From Paraburkholderia oxyphila NBRC 105797 (GTDB lineage: Bacteria; Pseudomonadota; Gammaproteobacteria; Burkholderiales; Burkholderiaceae), in contig NZ_BAYD01000028.1 in the NCBI RefSeq assembly GCF_000685075.1, positions 1-64,000 on the forward strand: a stretch of 64,000 nucleotides of DNA, given 5' to 3'. Each line of letters begins with the position of its first letter. Within the stretch, counting starts at the first letter, position 1. The notes beneath the pieces were generated by a model. That model had not been told where the DNA came from. It ran no database searches and saw only the letters and a program-made list of their open reading frames with translations. Below are positions 16,460 through 24,333 of this stretch, piece by piece. The position numbers were made by a program, and so were the translations under genes.

Positions 16460-16924
16460 ATGAACGACAGCACTGAACTGGCTACCCGTGAGTCACACGC
16501 CGACATTGCCTCGCGCGAGGGTGCGCAACCTGCGAAGCAGCTCACCCGGATCGCACCTGCGGTGGACGTCTTCGAGGACAGCCATGGCATCACGCTGTAC
16601 GCGGACCTGCCGGGTGTGCCGCGCGAAAAGCTCGATGTGCGGGTGCAGGACGGCAGCCTGAACATCGAGGCTGAGGCGGTGATCCCGGCCCCGTCCGGAC
16701 TGCCCCTGCAGCATGGCGAGGTGCGCCACCCGCACTTCTGGCGCGCCTTCACGCTCAGCCCCGATTTTGACGTCTCGCGCATCGACGCACAGCTGCGCGA
16801 TGGCGTGCTGAAGCTCACCATTGCTCGTCGTGAGGAGGCAAAGCCGCGACGCATTGAGGTGAGCGTTGGTCAGGCGTCAGCACAGGGGGCATGTGGCGCG
16901 GCCCGCACGGCCCGCGCCGCGTGA
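16460..16924 (+). CDS. Small heat-shock protein Hsp20 (pair 2, second gene)
   Basis: A 154-aa paralogue of the 10527 protein (APAVDVFEDSHGITLYADLPGV, DGVLKLTIARREEAKPRRIEV). It has an Ala/Gly-rich C-terminal extension of about 18 residues that the other copy lacks. The start follows GGAGG. It is 20 bp from the next small gene and probably in one operon with it. Confidence 0.94.
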   Translation: MNDSTELATRESHADIASREGAQPAKQLTRIAPAVDVFEDSHGITLYADLPGVPREKLDVRVQDGSLNIEAEAVIPAPSGLPLQHGEVRHPHFWRAFTLSPDFDVSRIDAQLRDGVLKLTIARREEAKPRRIEVSVGQASAQGACGAARTARAA

Positions 16925-16944
16925 CCCGCCACGCGGAGGAATGT

Positions 16945-17226
16945 ATGGACAACGTCCGCAGCCAAAGCTGGAAGGGCTACATGATCGAGACCAGCGCGTT
17001 TCCGGTTCGGCACTGCGCGCTGCCTCCCGCCGGCCGGGATACGTACGTGGCCGTCGTGCGTATCCGGCGCGCGGAGCAGACGGTCGTGGACTGGCACCTG
17101 CCACGCTACGCCCAGCACTGGGCAAGCGTGGACGAGGCGCACCGGGAAACGGTCGAGTACGCGATACGCACCATCAACGCGGGCTGTCTCAGCGACACGG
17201 GTTCGCCGGCGCGCTTCCTCGCGTGA
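16945..17226 (+). CDS. Small uncharacterised protein, paralogue of the 5873 gene
   Basis: A 93-aa protein whose ATG 16945 follows GGAGG by five bases. The VVDWHLPRYAQHWASVDEA...EYAIRTINAG part matches the protein at 5873-6181. Both copies are close to a heat-shock promoter with the conserved leader. The first 45 residues are beta-rich and the rest helical. Function unknown. Confidence 0.75.
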   Translation: MDNVRSQSWKGYMIETSAFPVRHCALPPAGRDTYVAVVRIRRAEQTVVDWHLPRYAQHWASVDEAHRETVEYAIRTINAGCLSDTGSPARFLA

Positions 17227-17331
17227 CAGCGCCGCTTTGCATGGTAGCGCGGCCCTTGTCTGGCTTGCACTATGTGTCGTTTTTCTGCAGGGGGTTTCCG
17301 GATTCGGGACCCTGTTTTACGGGAGAAGAAA

Positions 17332-17640
17332 ATGCTCAGTCCACACGAATTTGCGACCCTGATGCTGGTTCGCCAGGCGCCGGACCAGCTCGACATGAAC
17401 CGCGCCGAACTCGACGCGCTGCTGGAGCGCCAGCTGGTCATGCTGGAACATTGCGCCGACGGCGCACGCCGCGCCTACCTGACCGGGAAGGGCAGCACAT
17501 TCCTCGACGCGCTCCACCCGGGCGACGCACCACGTCGAAGGCGAAACACCGCCGGCAACGACGGTGGGACAGGGGCGGAAACGCCCTCCGTGCCGGGTAG
17601 CCGCACGACGGATATTGCGGTGCCGGGACGCGCAGGCTGA
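17332..17640 (+). CDS. Small hypothetical protein, winged-helix-like
   Basis: A 102-aa protein from ATG 17332 (GGGAGAAG upstream), starting MLSPHEFATLMLVRQAPDQL. The first 60 residues (DMNRAELDALLERQLVMLEH, then RRAYLTGKGSTFLDAL) have the helix-helix-wing pattern of small winged-helix proteins. The last 35 are low-complexity. DNA binding is possible but not shown. Confidence 0.6.
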   Translation: MLSPHEFATLMLVRQAPDQLDMNRAELDALLERQLVMLEHCADGARRAYLTGKGSTFLDALHPGDAPRRRRNTAGNDGGTGAETPSVPGSRTTDIAVPGRAG

Positions 17641-17827
17641 ATGGCTGCGTGAGCGGAACGCCAGGCGTGCCTTCCTCGCCATGAGGCGCGGTCGCGAGGT
17701 TGCCGGGGGCCTCCGGGGCCACCTCGGCGCGACACAAGTCGTCGTGGTAGCGCCCGGTCGCACCGACGGCGGCCCAGGCCTTGCGATGCGATATGGAATG
17801 CCATGTGCTGCATGAACTGATAGCGAA

Positions 17828-17851
17828 ACGGCGCCGCCTCGGATGCGGCGC
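17828..17851 (+). promoter_or_regulatory. Perfect hairpin before the 17869 gene
   Basis: GGCGCCGC and GCGGCGCC pair in an 8-bp stem around CTCGGAT. It lies just upstream of the AGGAGG site of the next gene, so it could be a transcript end or could affect translation. Confidence 0.4.
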
Positions 17852-17868
17852 CCTGCAGGAGGTGTGAT

Positions 17869-18147
17869 ATGACAACGGACAAGGTCATCGAGTATCACGG
17901 CTGTGAGGTTCGGCCGGTGGTCACCGCCACCGGGAAGGGCCGTTACGCAGCTGCGGCCGTCGTCGCCGACCGGGCGGGCGAAACGCGCACGCTCGGCGTG
18001 GATGGGGAATTCGCCACCCCCCAGGAGGCGCGCGATGAAGCGCTGGAGCTTGCCGTCGCATGGATCCAGCAACGCTCGGTCGTTTCAGACCGGTATGTTC
18101 GACGGGCCTGGCTCCCAGTCAGCGATTGCCGAACGGAAGCGAGGTAA
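17869..18147 (+). CDS. Small uncharacterised protein
   Basis: A 92-aa protein with an AGGAGG site before ATG 17869. It reads MTTDKVIEYHGCEVRPVV..., then GVDGEFATPQEARDEALELAVAWIQ. This beta-then-helix layout resembles the 5873 and 16945 proteins, but identity is low. It is adjacent to them in the island, so it may be a distant member of the same family. Function unknown. Confidence 0.7.
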   Translation: MTTDKVIEYHGCEVRPVVTATGKGRYAAAAVVADRAGETRTLGVDGEFATPQEARDEALELAVAWIQQRSVVSDRYVRRAWLPVSDCRTEAR

Positions 18148-18233
18148 ACACCTGCAGATTCGATGGTCGATCCGATTCCGGTTCGCCGTGCCTCCGGAAC
18201 CATTTGGGCTCAAGCCACTTCGAGGAAAAGAGA

Positions 18234-18734
18234 ATGACAGACATCGCAGTCATCAATCCCGACCAAGACGCGCTTTATGAACGCATCAGGCTCCTGCTCT
18301 TCAGCGCTGATCTGCCGGTGCAGCGTCTGAAAGCCGACATCGACGATATCGGACGTTTCACCGCGCCGGATGTGCGCTCACCGCACCTGCGCCTGGTCGA
18401 GGCCATGCCGCCGCTCACGCCCGCCGCCGAAGCGATCGTGCGCGCCATGATCCGCGCATACGGCATGGATCTGTTCGGGCGCGGCGGCGCGAATTCCGGA
18501 CTGCGTGCCTTGATAAAGGCTGGACCCGTCAAGTTTGGACAAACGGCCTTGATGCTGGGGCCTGACGCGCCCGTGCCGGAGCGTGCCCGTCCACTCGTCG
18601 AGGAGTTCAACCGAATTTTCGAGCGCTATCCGGGGAGCGGTTTCGCCCAGGCCCGATGCCTTCTCTCGGGGATTGGCCTGCCCGTCGGTCGCGACGTACC
18701 TCGTCAGCCAAGTCGCTCGCTCCAACGCGAATAG
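18234..18734 (+). CDS. Hypothetical protein at the end of the heat-shock island
   Basis: A 166-aa protein; ATG 18234 follows GAGGAAAAG. It reads MTDIAVINPDQDALYERIRLLL and is largely helical, with a central AEAIVRAMIRAYGMDLFGRGGANSGL segment. No family recognised. It lies 86 bp after the 17869 gene on the same strand. Confidence 0.7.
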   Translation: MTDIAVINPDQDALYERIRLLLFSADLPVQRLKADIDDIGRFTAPDVRSPHLRLVEAMPPLTPAAEAIVRAMIRAYGMDLFGRGGANSGLRALIKAGPVKFGQTALMLGPDAPVPERARPLVEEFNRIFERYPGSGFAQARCLLSGIGLPVGRDVPRQPSRSLQRE

Positions 18735-19193
18735 CAGATTGGTCATCCAGGCAAATATCCCGCGTCGGGAACGTCGCCTCTGGTCGTAGCGGGCCGTTTT
18801 TTCGGGTCACCCTTTGAGAGGCCTCTCAACGATTATCAATCTCAAAGCTATCAGCCTGGCGCGCTTTCGGTCGTCGGCCGTGCACCCTCGCGGGCAGCGC
18901 GGTCGCAATCCGACTTCACCTGCCGATCTCGGGCAGCACGGGTCAGAGCGATGTAAGGCCAGTCCGTTTTGCGTTGTTTGGTGCCTGTCCTCGTTCACAT
19001 TGCTGTGAGCGCGTGGCGGCGCCCGCATGCAGGCGTCGTTAAACCTCAAGGGGGAAAACACGGAGTGGTCCGAAGAGGTCCGAACTTCGGATGGCTGCAT
19101 TCGATTTAAACGCCGGCACGCAAAGCGAATACGGGCCACTGGCTAAAAGCCAGCATCGGGTCAAAACGATGCAGATCCGCACGATGCCCGACT
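18735..19193. other. Intergenic region at island boundary
   Basis: A run CGGGCCGTTTTTTCGGG at about 18790 could be part of a terminator for the upstream operon. Otherwise I see no supported gene. Confidence 0.4.
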
Positions 19194-19490
19194 TCAGTCC
19201 GAAATCAGAAACCGGTTGCGGTTCTTGGCGTCCTTGATCCAGTTGGGTGCCCGTCCCTTCCCCGACCAGGTCGCGCCGCTCTTCGGATCACGATATTTTG
19301 CGGGCGCGACACTTTTCAGAGCCCGATTTCCTCCGCGGCGCCGACCAAAGATCTCCTGCTCCGTGAATCCGTACTCCGCGACCTTGGTCCGGACATCTTC
19401 GAGAACAGTCTGAAATTCCGCCTGACGGGCGGCAGTCACCTGCCCCTGAAGTTCGGCCAATTGTGCTTTGAGCTCTTTATAGGTTGGCAA
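19194..19490 (-). CDS. H-NS-family nucleoid protein
   Basis: A 98-aa DNA-binding protein. The C-terminal motif KYRDPKSGATWSGKGRAPNWI is the H-NS AT-hook-like domain. The N-terminal 55 residues form the oligomerisation coiled coil (LPTYKELKAQLAELQGQ...). I chose the TTG at 19490 as start: GAGGAG lies seven bases before it and homologues begin here. H-NS proteins silence AT-rich foreign DNA, which fits the mosaic content nearby. Confidence 0.88.
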   Translation of the reverse strand: MPTYKELKAQLAELQGQVTAARQAEFQTVLEDVRTKVAEYGFTEQEIFGRRRGGNRALKSVAPAKYRDPKSGATWSGKGRAPNWIKDAKNRNRFLISD

Positions 19491-19873
19491 GGCCAGTCTC
19501 CTCAAGTGGATACCATACGGTGATGATAGCGACATTCGGACGCCCCTGATCGGCACGTGGACGTGCTGGCTGGCGATCCGGAAGGTACCGGTTGCCCCGC
19601 TTGAATCGCCCGGCAGCGAGCGGGGGCGGGGCGGCGTCAATTATTCGAAACCGAACCGGAAGGAGAGACAACTATGACGCCGGCAAAAGCAGTTGACGCT
19701 CCACACCAGGCTGTTTGCGGTCGAAAGCGGGGTGCTTGCTCCGTGGAAGTCGCGTGAGTCAGCACCCGGGCAACTACGGAAATTCGATGCTGGGATGACG
19801 AATGAGCGCTGTTGAGCGTCGCTCATCCGTACCGTCGTCTTGCGGGAGTGACTGTCCGGGGCGGCGAATGTCC
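19491..19873. other. Intergenic region between convergent-side genes
   Basis: It holds the promoter region of the H-NS gene. Short ORFs on both strands have no recognisable motif. Confidence 0.4.
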
Positions 19874-20233
19874 CTAGGAGGGTCTCGTCAGAAGCCGCTC
19901 TATCGTCACGAGCATGATACCCACAGGCACGGGCTTCTGCCAAAACGCGTCCCACAAAGGTTCGCTCAAGGTTGGTTTCTCGCCTGCACTGGCCAGGATG
20001 ATGGGGGTTTCAGCCAGCTTCGGATTATGTTTGAGTTGGCGGCAAAATTCAATTCCGTCCATTCCAGGCATATGCCAATCTGAAACGATCAGGGCCGGGT
20101 GTAGATCGTTCGCGACGGCCAGACCCGCGTCAGCGTCTCCAGCGGTCAACACCCCGAAGTTTTTCAAGCGCAATATACGTGTCCATGCAACGATGATCGC
20201 GGGATCGTCATCCACAATAAGAATTGTCTGCAT
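19874..20233 (-). CDS. Single-domain response regulator (CheY-like)
   Basis: A 119-aa receiver domain with no output domain. Acidic pair DD 8-9, phosphorylation Asp 52 (IVSDWHMPGMDG) and the conserved Lys in FWQKPVP are all present. The T/S position is in IILASAG. It should be phosphorylated by a kinase and act through protein contacts. No kinase lies beside it. Confidence 0.92.
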   Translation of the reverse strand: MQTILIVDDDPAIIVAWTRILRLKNFGVLTAGDADAGLAVANDLHPALIVSDWHMPGMDGIEFCRQLKHNPKLAETPIILASAGEKPTLSEPLWDAFWQKPVPVGIMLVTIERLLTRPS

Positions 20234-20408
20234 GAGCCAGAAGGGGGCAAGAAGGGGGCGACCTGAATAAGGAGATGCCTACGCCGAATCGGTGAATACA
20301 GCATAAACCCGAACGGGGCTACCCGCACGGTATTGGGCGCGCGAATCGCGACTAGACTGATAAGGCTTGTTATCGGTACATCATCAATTTATACGAAAAC
20401 TGGCAAGC

Positions 20409-22100
20409 ATGAAAACGCGTGAGACTCCTGCCGCCGCGTCCGGAAAGGACGCATCCTTCCCGGACAAAGCTGAACTCGCGGCATTGCGAAGCTGGTATGC
20501 CGGCCTCGATGCCCGCAGCGCCATTGCCCGCTATCTGGGGGAGCGGGCGCCCGGCGAGTCTTCGCGTGGCATCCTGGGGCGCATCCGTCGGCGACTTGTT
20601 GTGTTTGCGCAGGCGCGCCATCGCGAGGATCTGGCCGCCGTCTTCGTAACGCGGCCTGCAGCGGCCTCACCCGATGCTGTCGCCCTTGCAATCGAGACCT
20701 TGCGCTACCTTGCCGTGCCGGTTCCGCAGATCAGTGACGCGATCGAAACCTGGCTGCCCGCGCGCATCGTTGCGCCCCTGCAGGCGCACGGCATCCAGAC
20801 GCTGGCAGACCTGACCGTGCGGATTCCCCGGCGCCGCCGGTGGTGGGTGGCCATCCCCGGGCTGGGTGTCGCCGGCGCACATCACATCGAGGCGTTCTTC
20901 GCCTCGCATCCCGCGCTGACCGAACGCGCCCGGGCCTTGATCGCCGCAACACCAGTCAATGGTATCGTTCCATGGGAACAGCTGCGCGTCCCCCACGAGG
21001 TCGACGGCTCCCAGGGACGGTTTCGCGCACCCCGGGACAGCTGCCTGCTGAAGGCGTCGAACGACCATGAAGCCATTAAGACCTGGCTCGCGCTGCACGA
21101 ATCGCCGGCAACCAGGCGCACCTACCGCAAGGAAGCCGAACGCCTGATCCTCTGGGCCATCGTCGAGCGCGGCTGCGCGCTGTCGTCGCTGACAACCGAC
21201 GATGCGATCGCTTACCGCAGCTTCCTGCGACGACCCACACCCCACGAGCGCTGGATCGGACCGCTGCGTCCGCGCCACAGTCCAGAGTGGCGGCCGTTTT
21301 GTGGTCCCCTGTCGGCGCGCTCCGCAGCGTGTGCGCTGACGGTGCTGTCCGCGCTGTTCCGCTGGCTTGTCGAGCAGCGCTACGTGCTCGCGAACCCGTT
21401 TTCCGGCGTGAAGGTCAAGGCCCACTCGCATCGCGCAGGACTCGATGTGTCGCGGGGATTCTCCGAAGGCGAGTGGCTGCTGGTGCGCGCGCTTGCCGAC
21501 GGTCTCGAATGGTCCTACGGCTGGAGCGAGGCGGCGGCACAGCGCCTGCGTTTCCTGCTGGACTTCGGCTACGCGACCGGCCTGCGCGCCGGTGAACTGA
21601 CCGGAGCGACGCTTGGCGACATCCATCCGGACGACCATGGTGTTCAGTGGCTGCACGTGCGCGGCAAGGGCGGCAAGCTGGGCAAGGTCGCACTACCGGC
21701 GCTCGCGCGCACCGCACTGGACCAGTATCTCGCGCAGCGCAAGCTGCCGGTAACCTCTGCAAGCTGGAACCCGGTAACGCCGCTCGTTGCGAGCCTCGAG
21801 GAAGACGGCACAGGCATCGAAACCACGCGGCTGGGGCGTGTGCTGCGACGATTTTTCGTGCTGGTTGCCGATACGGTCGAGGATGAGCGACCCGCGACGG
21901 CCGCAAAGCTGCGATGCGCGAGTCCGCACTGGATGAGGCACACTCACGCCAGTCACGCACTCGCGCGCGGCGCGGAGCTGATCATGGTTCGCGACAACCT
22001 TCGGCACGCGTCCATTTCCACGACGTCGACCTATCTGCATGCGGATGAAGTGCTGCGCGCACGACAGTTCGACCAGGCGTTCCGCCCGCGTGAGAAGTAA
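20409..22100 (+). CDS. Tyrosine recombinase/integrase, DUF3701-type N-terminus
   Basis: A 563-aa site-specific recombinase. The catalytic Arg is in ATGLRAGELTG, the Lys in GKGGKLGKV, and HTHASHAL and RDNLRHASISTTSTYLHAD supply the remaining His and Arg and the nucleophile Tyr. The first ~200 residues, with an IPRRRRWWVAIPGLG motif, match the extra N-terminal domain of a Burkholderia/Ralstonia integrase group. I chose ATG 20409; an ATG at 20367 is in frame. A broken copy of its C-terminus lies at 23490. Confidence 0.92.
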   Translation: MKTRETPAAASGKDASFPDKAELAALRSWYAGLDARSAIARYLGERAPGESSRGILGRIRRRLVVFAQARHREDLAAVFVTRPAAASPDAVALAIETLRYLAVPVPQISDAIETWLPARIVAPLQAHGIQTLADLTVRIPRRRRWWVAIPGLGVAGAHHIEAFFASHPALTERARALIAATPVNGIVPWEQLRVPHEVDGSQGRFRAPRDSCLLKASNDHEAIKTWLALHESPATRRTYRKEAERLILWAIVERGCALSSLTTDDAIAYRSFLRRPTPHERWIGPLRPRHSPEWRPFCGPLSARSAACALTVLSALFRWLVEQRYVLANPFSGVKVKAHSHRAGLDVSRGFSEGEWLLVRALADGLEWSYGWSEAAAQRLRFLLDFGYATGLRAGELTGATLGDIHPDDHGVQWLHVRGKGGKLGKVALPALARTALDQYLAQRKLPVTSASWNPVTPLVASLEEDGTGIETTRLGRVLRRFFVLVADTVEDERPATAAKLRCASPHWMRHTHASHALARGAELIMVRDNLRHASISTTSTYLHADEVLRARQFDQAFRPREK

Positions 22101-22247
22101 CCTTACGGTCCTCGCGAAGCATCGGATTTGCGTATCGCACATCAGGCGCAACCCGGAGGCCTTCTTTCGCAATAAAATCATCGCTGTCTGTCCATCCCAT
22201 CTACAGGCCTCATGTATGGCTGGCAGTTGCTCCTGAGGAAAGACAAC

Positions 22248-22823
22248 ATGGCACACGAACGTTGCGAGCAATGCGGCAACCCCACACCACCCTGGGACAT
22301 CATTGACTTCAGCGAGGATGGCAGCAGCTATGCGTCGCTCTGTACTCCGTGCTTCAACGCAACGATCGCCGAATTAACCGGCTTCACCGATTTCGAAAAT
22401 GCCCGCCTCGAACCGATCAGGATGACTGATTGTACCGGAGAGCCCCATCAGTTCCATTTCCAGCTCCGCCTGCAGGGCACCATGGTTATTCTGGATGCAT
22501 TCGAGCTTTGCGGGGATCTTCGCTGCGGCTACCAGTTCCAGTTGACCGGCGAACCCGATGACGATGTGTTCGTGCTGCTCGGCCACCTTGTCGAAAGGAT
22601 CCGTCGCACACTGTCAGTCCGGCACATCGATTTTCAGGAACGCCAGATCATCGACAGCACGGTGCGTGGTCGCATTGACCTGGACGAGGCACAGGACGGG
22701 CTTCTGCCGCTCGTCGTGGTCGACGGCAAGGAAGTGACATGGAAGGAATTCGGGCGAATGCTGACGAGCAGGGAAGGATGGCAGTTCAGGCTCGACTTCG
22801 TGGACAGCAGTGACGAGCCTTGA
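22248..22823 (+). CDS. Hypothetical protein with N-terminal zinc-ribbon-like cysteines
   Basis: A 191-aa protein from ATG 22248 (GAGGAAAG upstream). Near the N-terminus CEQCGNP and a CTPCF motif about 25 residues later form a CxxC...CxxC pattern like a zinc ribbon. The rest is mixed alpha/beta, with a KEVTWKEFGRMLTSREGWQFRL segment near the end. No function is known to me. It lies between the complete and broken recombinase genes and may be cargo. Confidence 0.75.
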   Translation: MAHERCEQCGNPTPPWDIIDFSEDGSSYASLCTPCFNATIAELTGFTDFENARLEPIRMTDCTGEPHQFHFQLRLQGTMVILDAFELCGDLRCGYQFQLTGEPDDDVFVLLGHLVERIRRTLSVRHIDFQERQIIDSTVRGRIDLDEAQDGLLPLVVVDGKEVTWKEFGRMLTSREGWQFRLDFVDSSDEP

Positions 22824-22958
22824 GCATTTCGCTCCTGCGGGATTGCTGCCTGGCCGGATAGTGTAGTGACGACCGTCCGGTTGTGCATCGGTTATCAGCC
22901 AGCCGGGCGCAATGAGCCTGGGCCCTGTCAGGCGTGCAGTCAAGGAGGTGGTCCTGCG

Positions 22959-23396
22959 ATGGGATATTCGACCCGAACGTTTCTGATCACGCCGGGAGAC
23001 AACATCCGGAAGATTGGCAGCGCACATCACTGGGACATGCTCCGGGATCCTGACGGTCATCGCCTGCCGGAGTTTGCACACCAGCGCGTCCAGCTCGCAA
23101 CCCTGACCATCGAGCTGGTGGACCGCAAACCCGTGCATGTGATCGACCGGCATTTCGAGATCGTCACTTTTGATGCGCAAGGCCGCCTGGATGTCAATCA
23201 GATGATGCAGCGCGCTGGCGCGATGTTTGAACTCGCGGCTTTCAATCGTGGCCTCAACACGGAGGGTAGTCCTGCGAAGGTTGTCGACGCCACGGCTCGC
23301 TTCACCGTGCAAGGCGGCAGATGGAAACCGTCGCCCGCGTTGATCCAGGCGCTTGACGAAGCGGCGCTGGGATTGCGCCGTTGCCCAATGCTTTAG
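22959..23396 (+). CDS. Hypothetical protein between recombinase copies
   Basis: A 145-aa protein; ATG 22959 follows AAGGAGG by ten bases. It reads MGYSTRTFLITPGDNIRKIG and seems globular, with no known motif. The companion of the 22248 gene. Confidence 0.65.
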   Translation: MGYSTRTFLITPGDNIRKIGSAHHWDMLRDPDGHRLPEFAHQRVQLATLTIELVDRKPVHVIDRHFEIVTFDAQGRLDVNQMMQRAGAMFELAAFNRGLNTEGSPAKVVDATARFTVQGGRWKPSPALIQALDEAALGLRRCPML

Positions 23397-23489
23397 ACGA
23401 AAACCACATATATCCAATCATGCATAAGCGAAGGCGTTTTGATGACGCCAAGGCTTATGATAGGAATTCACGCTCTTAGGTACCCCAAG

Positions 23490-24154
23490 ATGGGCCTCGA
23501 CGTCAGCCGCGGCTTTACTGAAGCCGAATGGCTGCTGCTCCGCACGATCGCCGATGGCCTCGAATGGTCCCACGGCTGGAGCGAGGCGGCCGCCCAGCGC
23601 CTCCGGTTCCTGCTGGATTTCGCGTACGCGACCGGCCTGAGAGCCAGTGAGCTGACAGGCGCGATGCTCGGCGACATCCGCATCGACGAGCATGGTGATC
23701 ACTGGCTGCACCTTGTCGGCAAGGGCGACAAGACTGGCAAGGTTGCGCTCCCGGCACTCGCGCGCAGGGCGCCCGATCAGTGTCTGCTGCAACGCCGGTT
23801 GCCAGTCACGCGGGAAAGATGGGACCCTGCAACGGTGATCGTGGCCAGGCTCGCGGAAGATGGTGCAGGCATCGAAACCACGCGTCGGAGCCGCGTGTTG
23901 CGGCGTTTTTTCGTGCTGGTCGCCGACTCCATCAAGGATGAGCGCCCCGCGATGGCGGAGAAGCTGCGCCGGGCGAGCCCGCACTGGATGCGTCACACGC
24001 ACACTTCGCATGCGCTCGCGCGCAGGGCCGAGCTGATCATGGCGCGCGACAACCTGCGCCACGCGTCGGTCTCGACCACGTCACCTACCTGCACGGCGAC
24101 GAGGTCAAACGGGCGAGGCAGCTCGATCATGCTTTTGGTGTCGCCAAGCGCTAG
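23490..24154 (+). pseudogene. C-terminal fragment of a tyrosine recombinase, frameshifted
   Basis: The frame matches the 20409 recombinase from GLDVSRGF (near its residue 340) to RDNLRHASVSTTS. One base is then missing near 24083, so the expected TYLHGDEVKRARQLDHAF continues in another frame to a stop at 24154. The N-terminal 340 residues are absent. The Arg, Lys and His motifs remain, but the nucleophile Tyr is lost from the frame. Confidence 0.9.
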
Positions 24155-24198
24155 GGACGACGGCTACATGGCCATCAACCCGCCCCCCCATGAAAGCG

Positions 24199-24327
24199 CC
24201 AACTTTACTTCGCAGTCGCCCTAACCAATTGATTTTGCGTAAGAATAATTCTTCAACATCGCGCAAACTCACCTGAATTCGGCGAAGGTTCAACTTTACT
24301 TCGCAAAACGCACCAACATTACTTCGG
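24199..24327. repeat. Direct repeats of an AACTTTACTTCG motif
   Basis: CAACTTTACTTCGCA occurs at 24200-24214 and 24291-24305, and a variant, CAACATTACTTCGGC, at 24313-24327. The second and third copies are 23 bp apart, like the end repeats of IS21-type elements (compare 1598-1678). They lie just after the recombinase remnant and just before the catabolic cluster, so an old element end is likely. Confidence 0.6.
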
Positions 24328-24333
24328 CGGACG

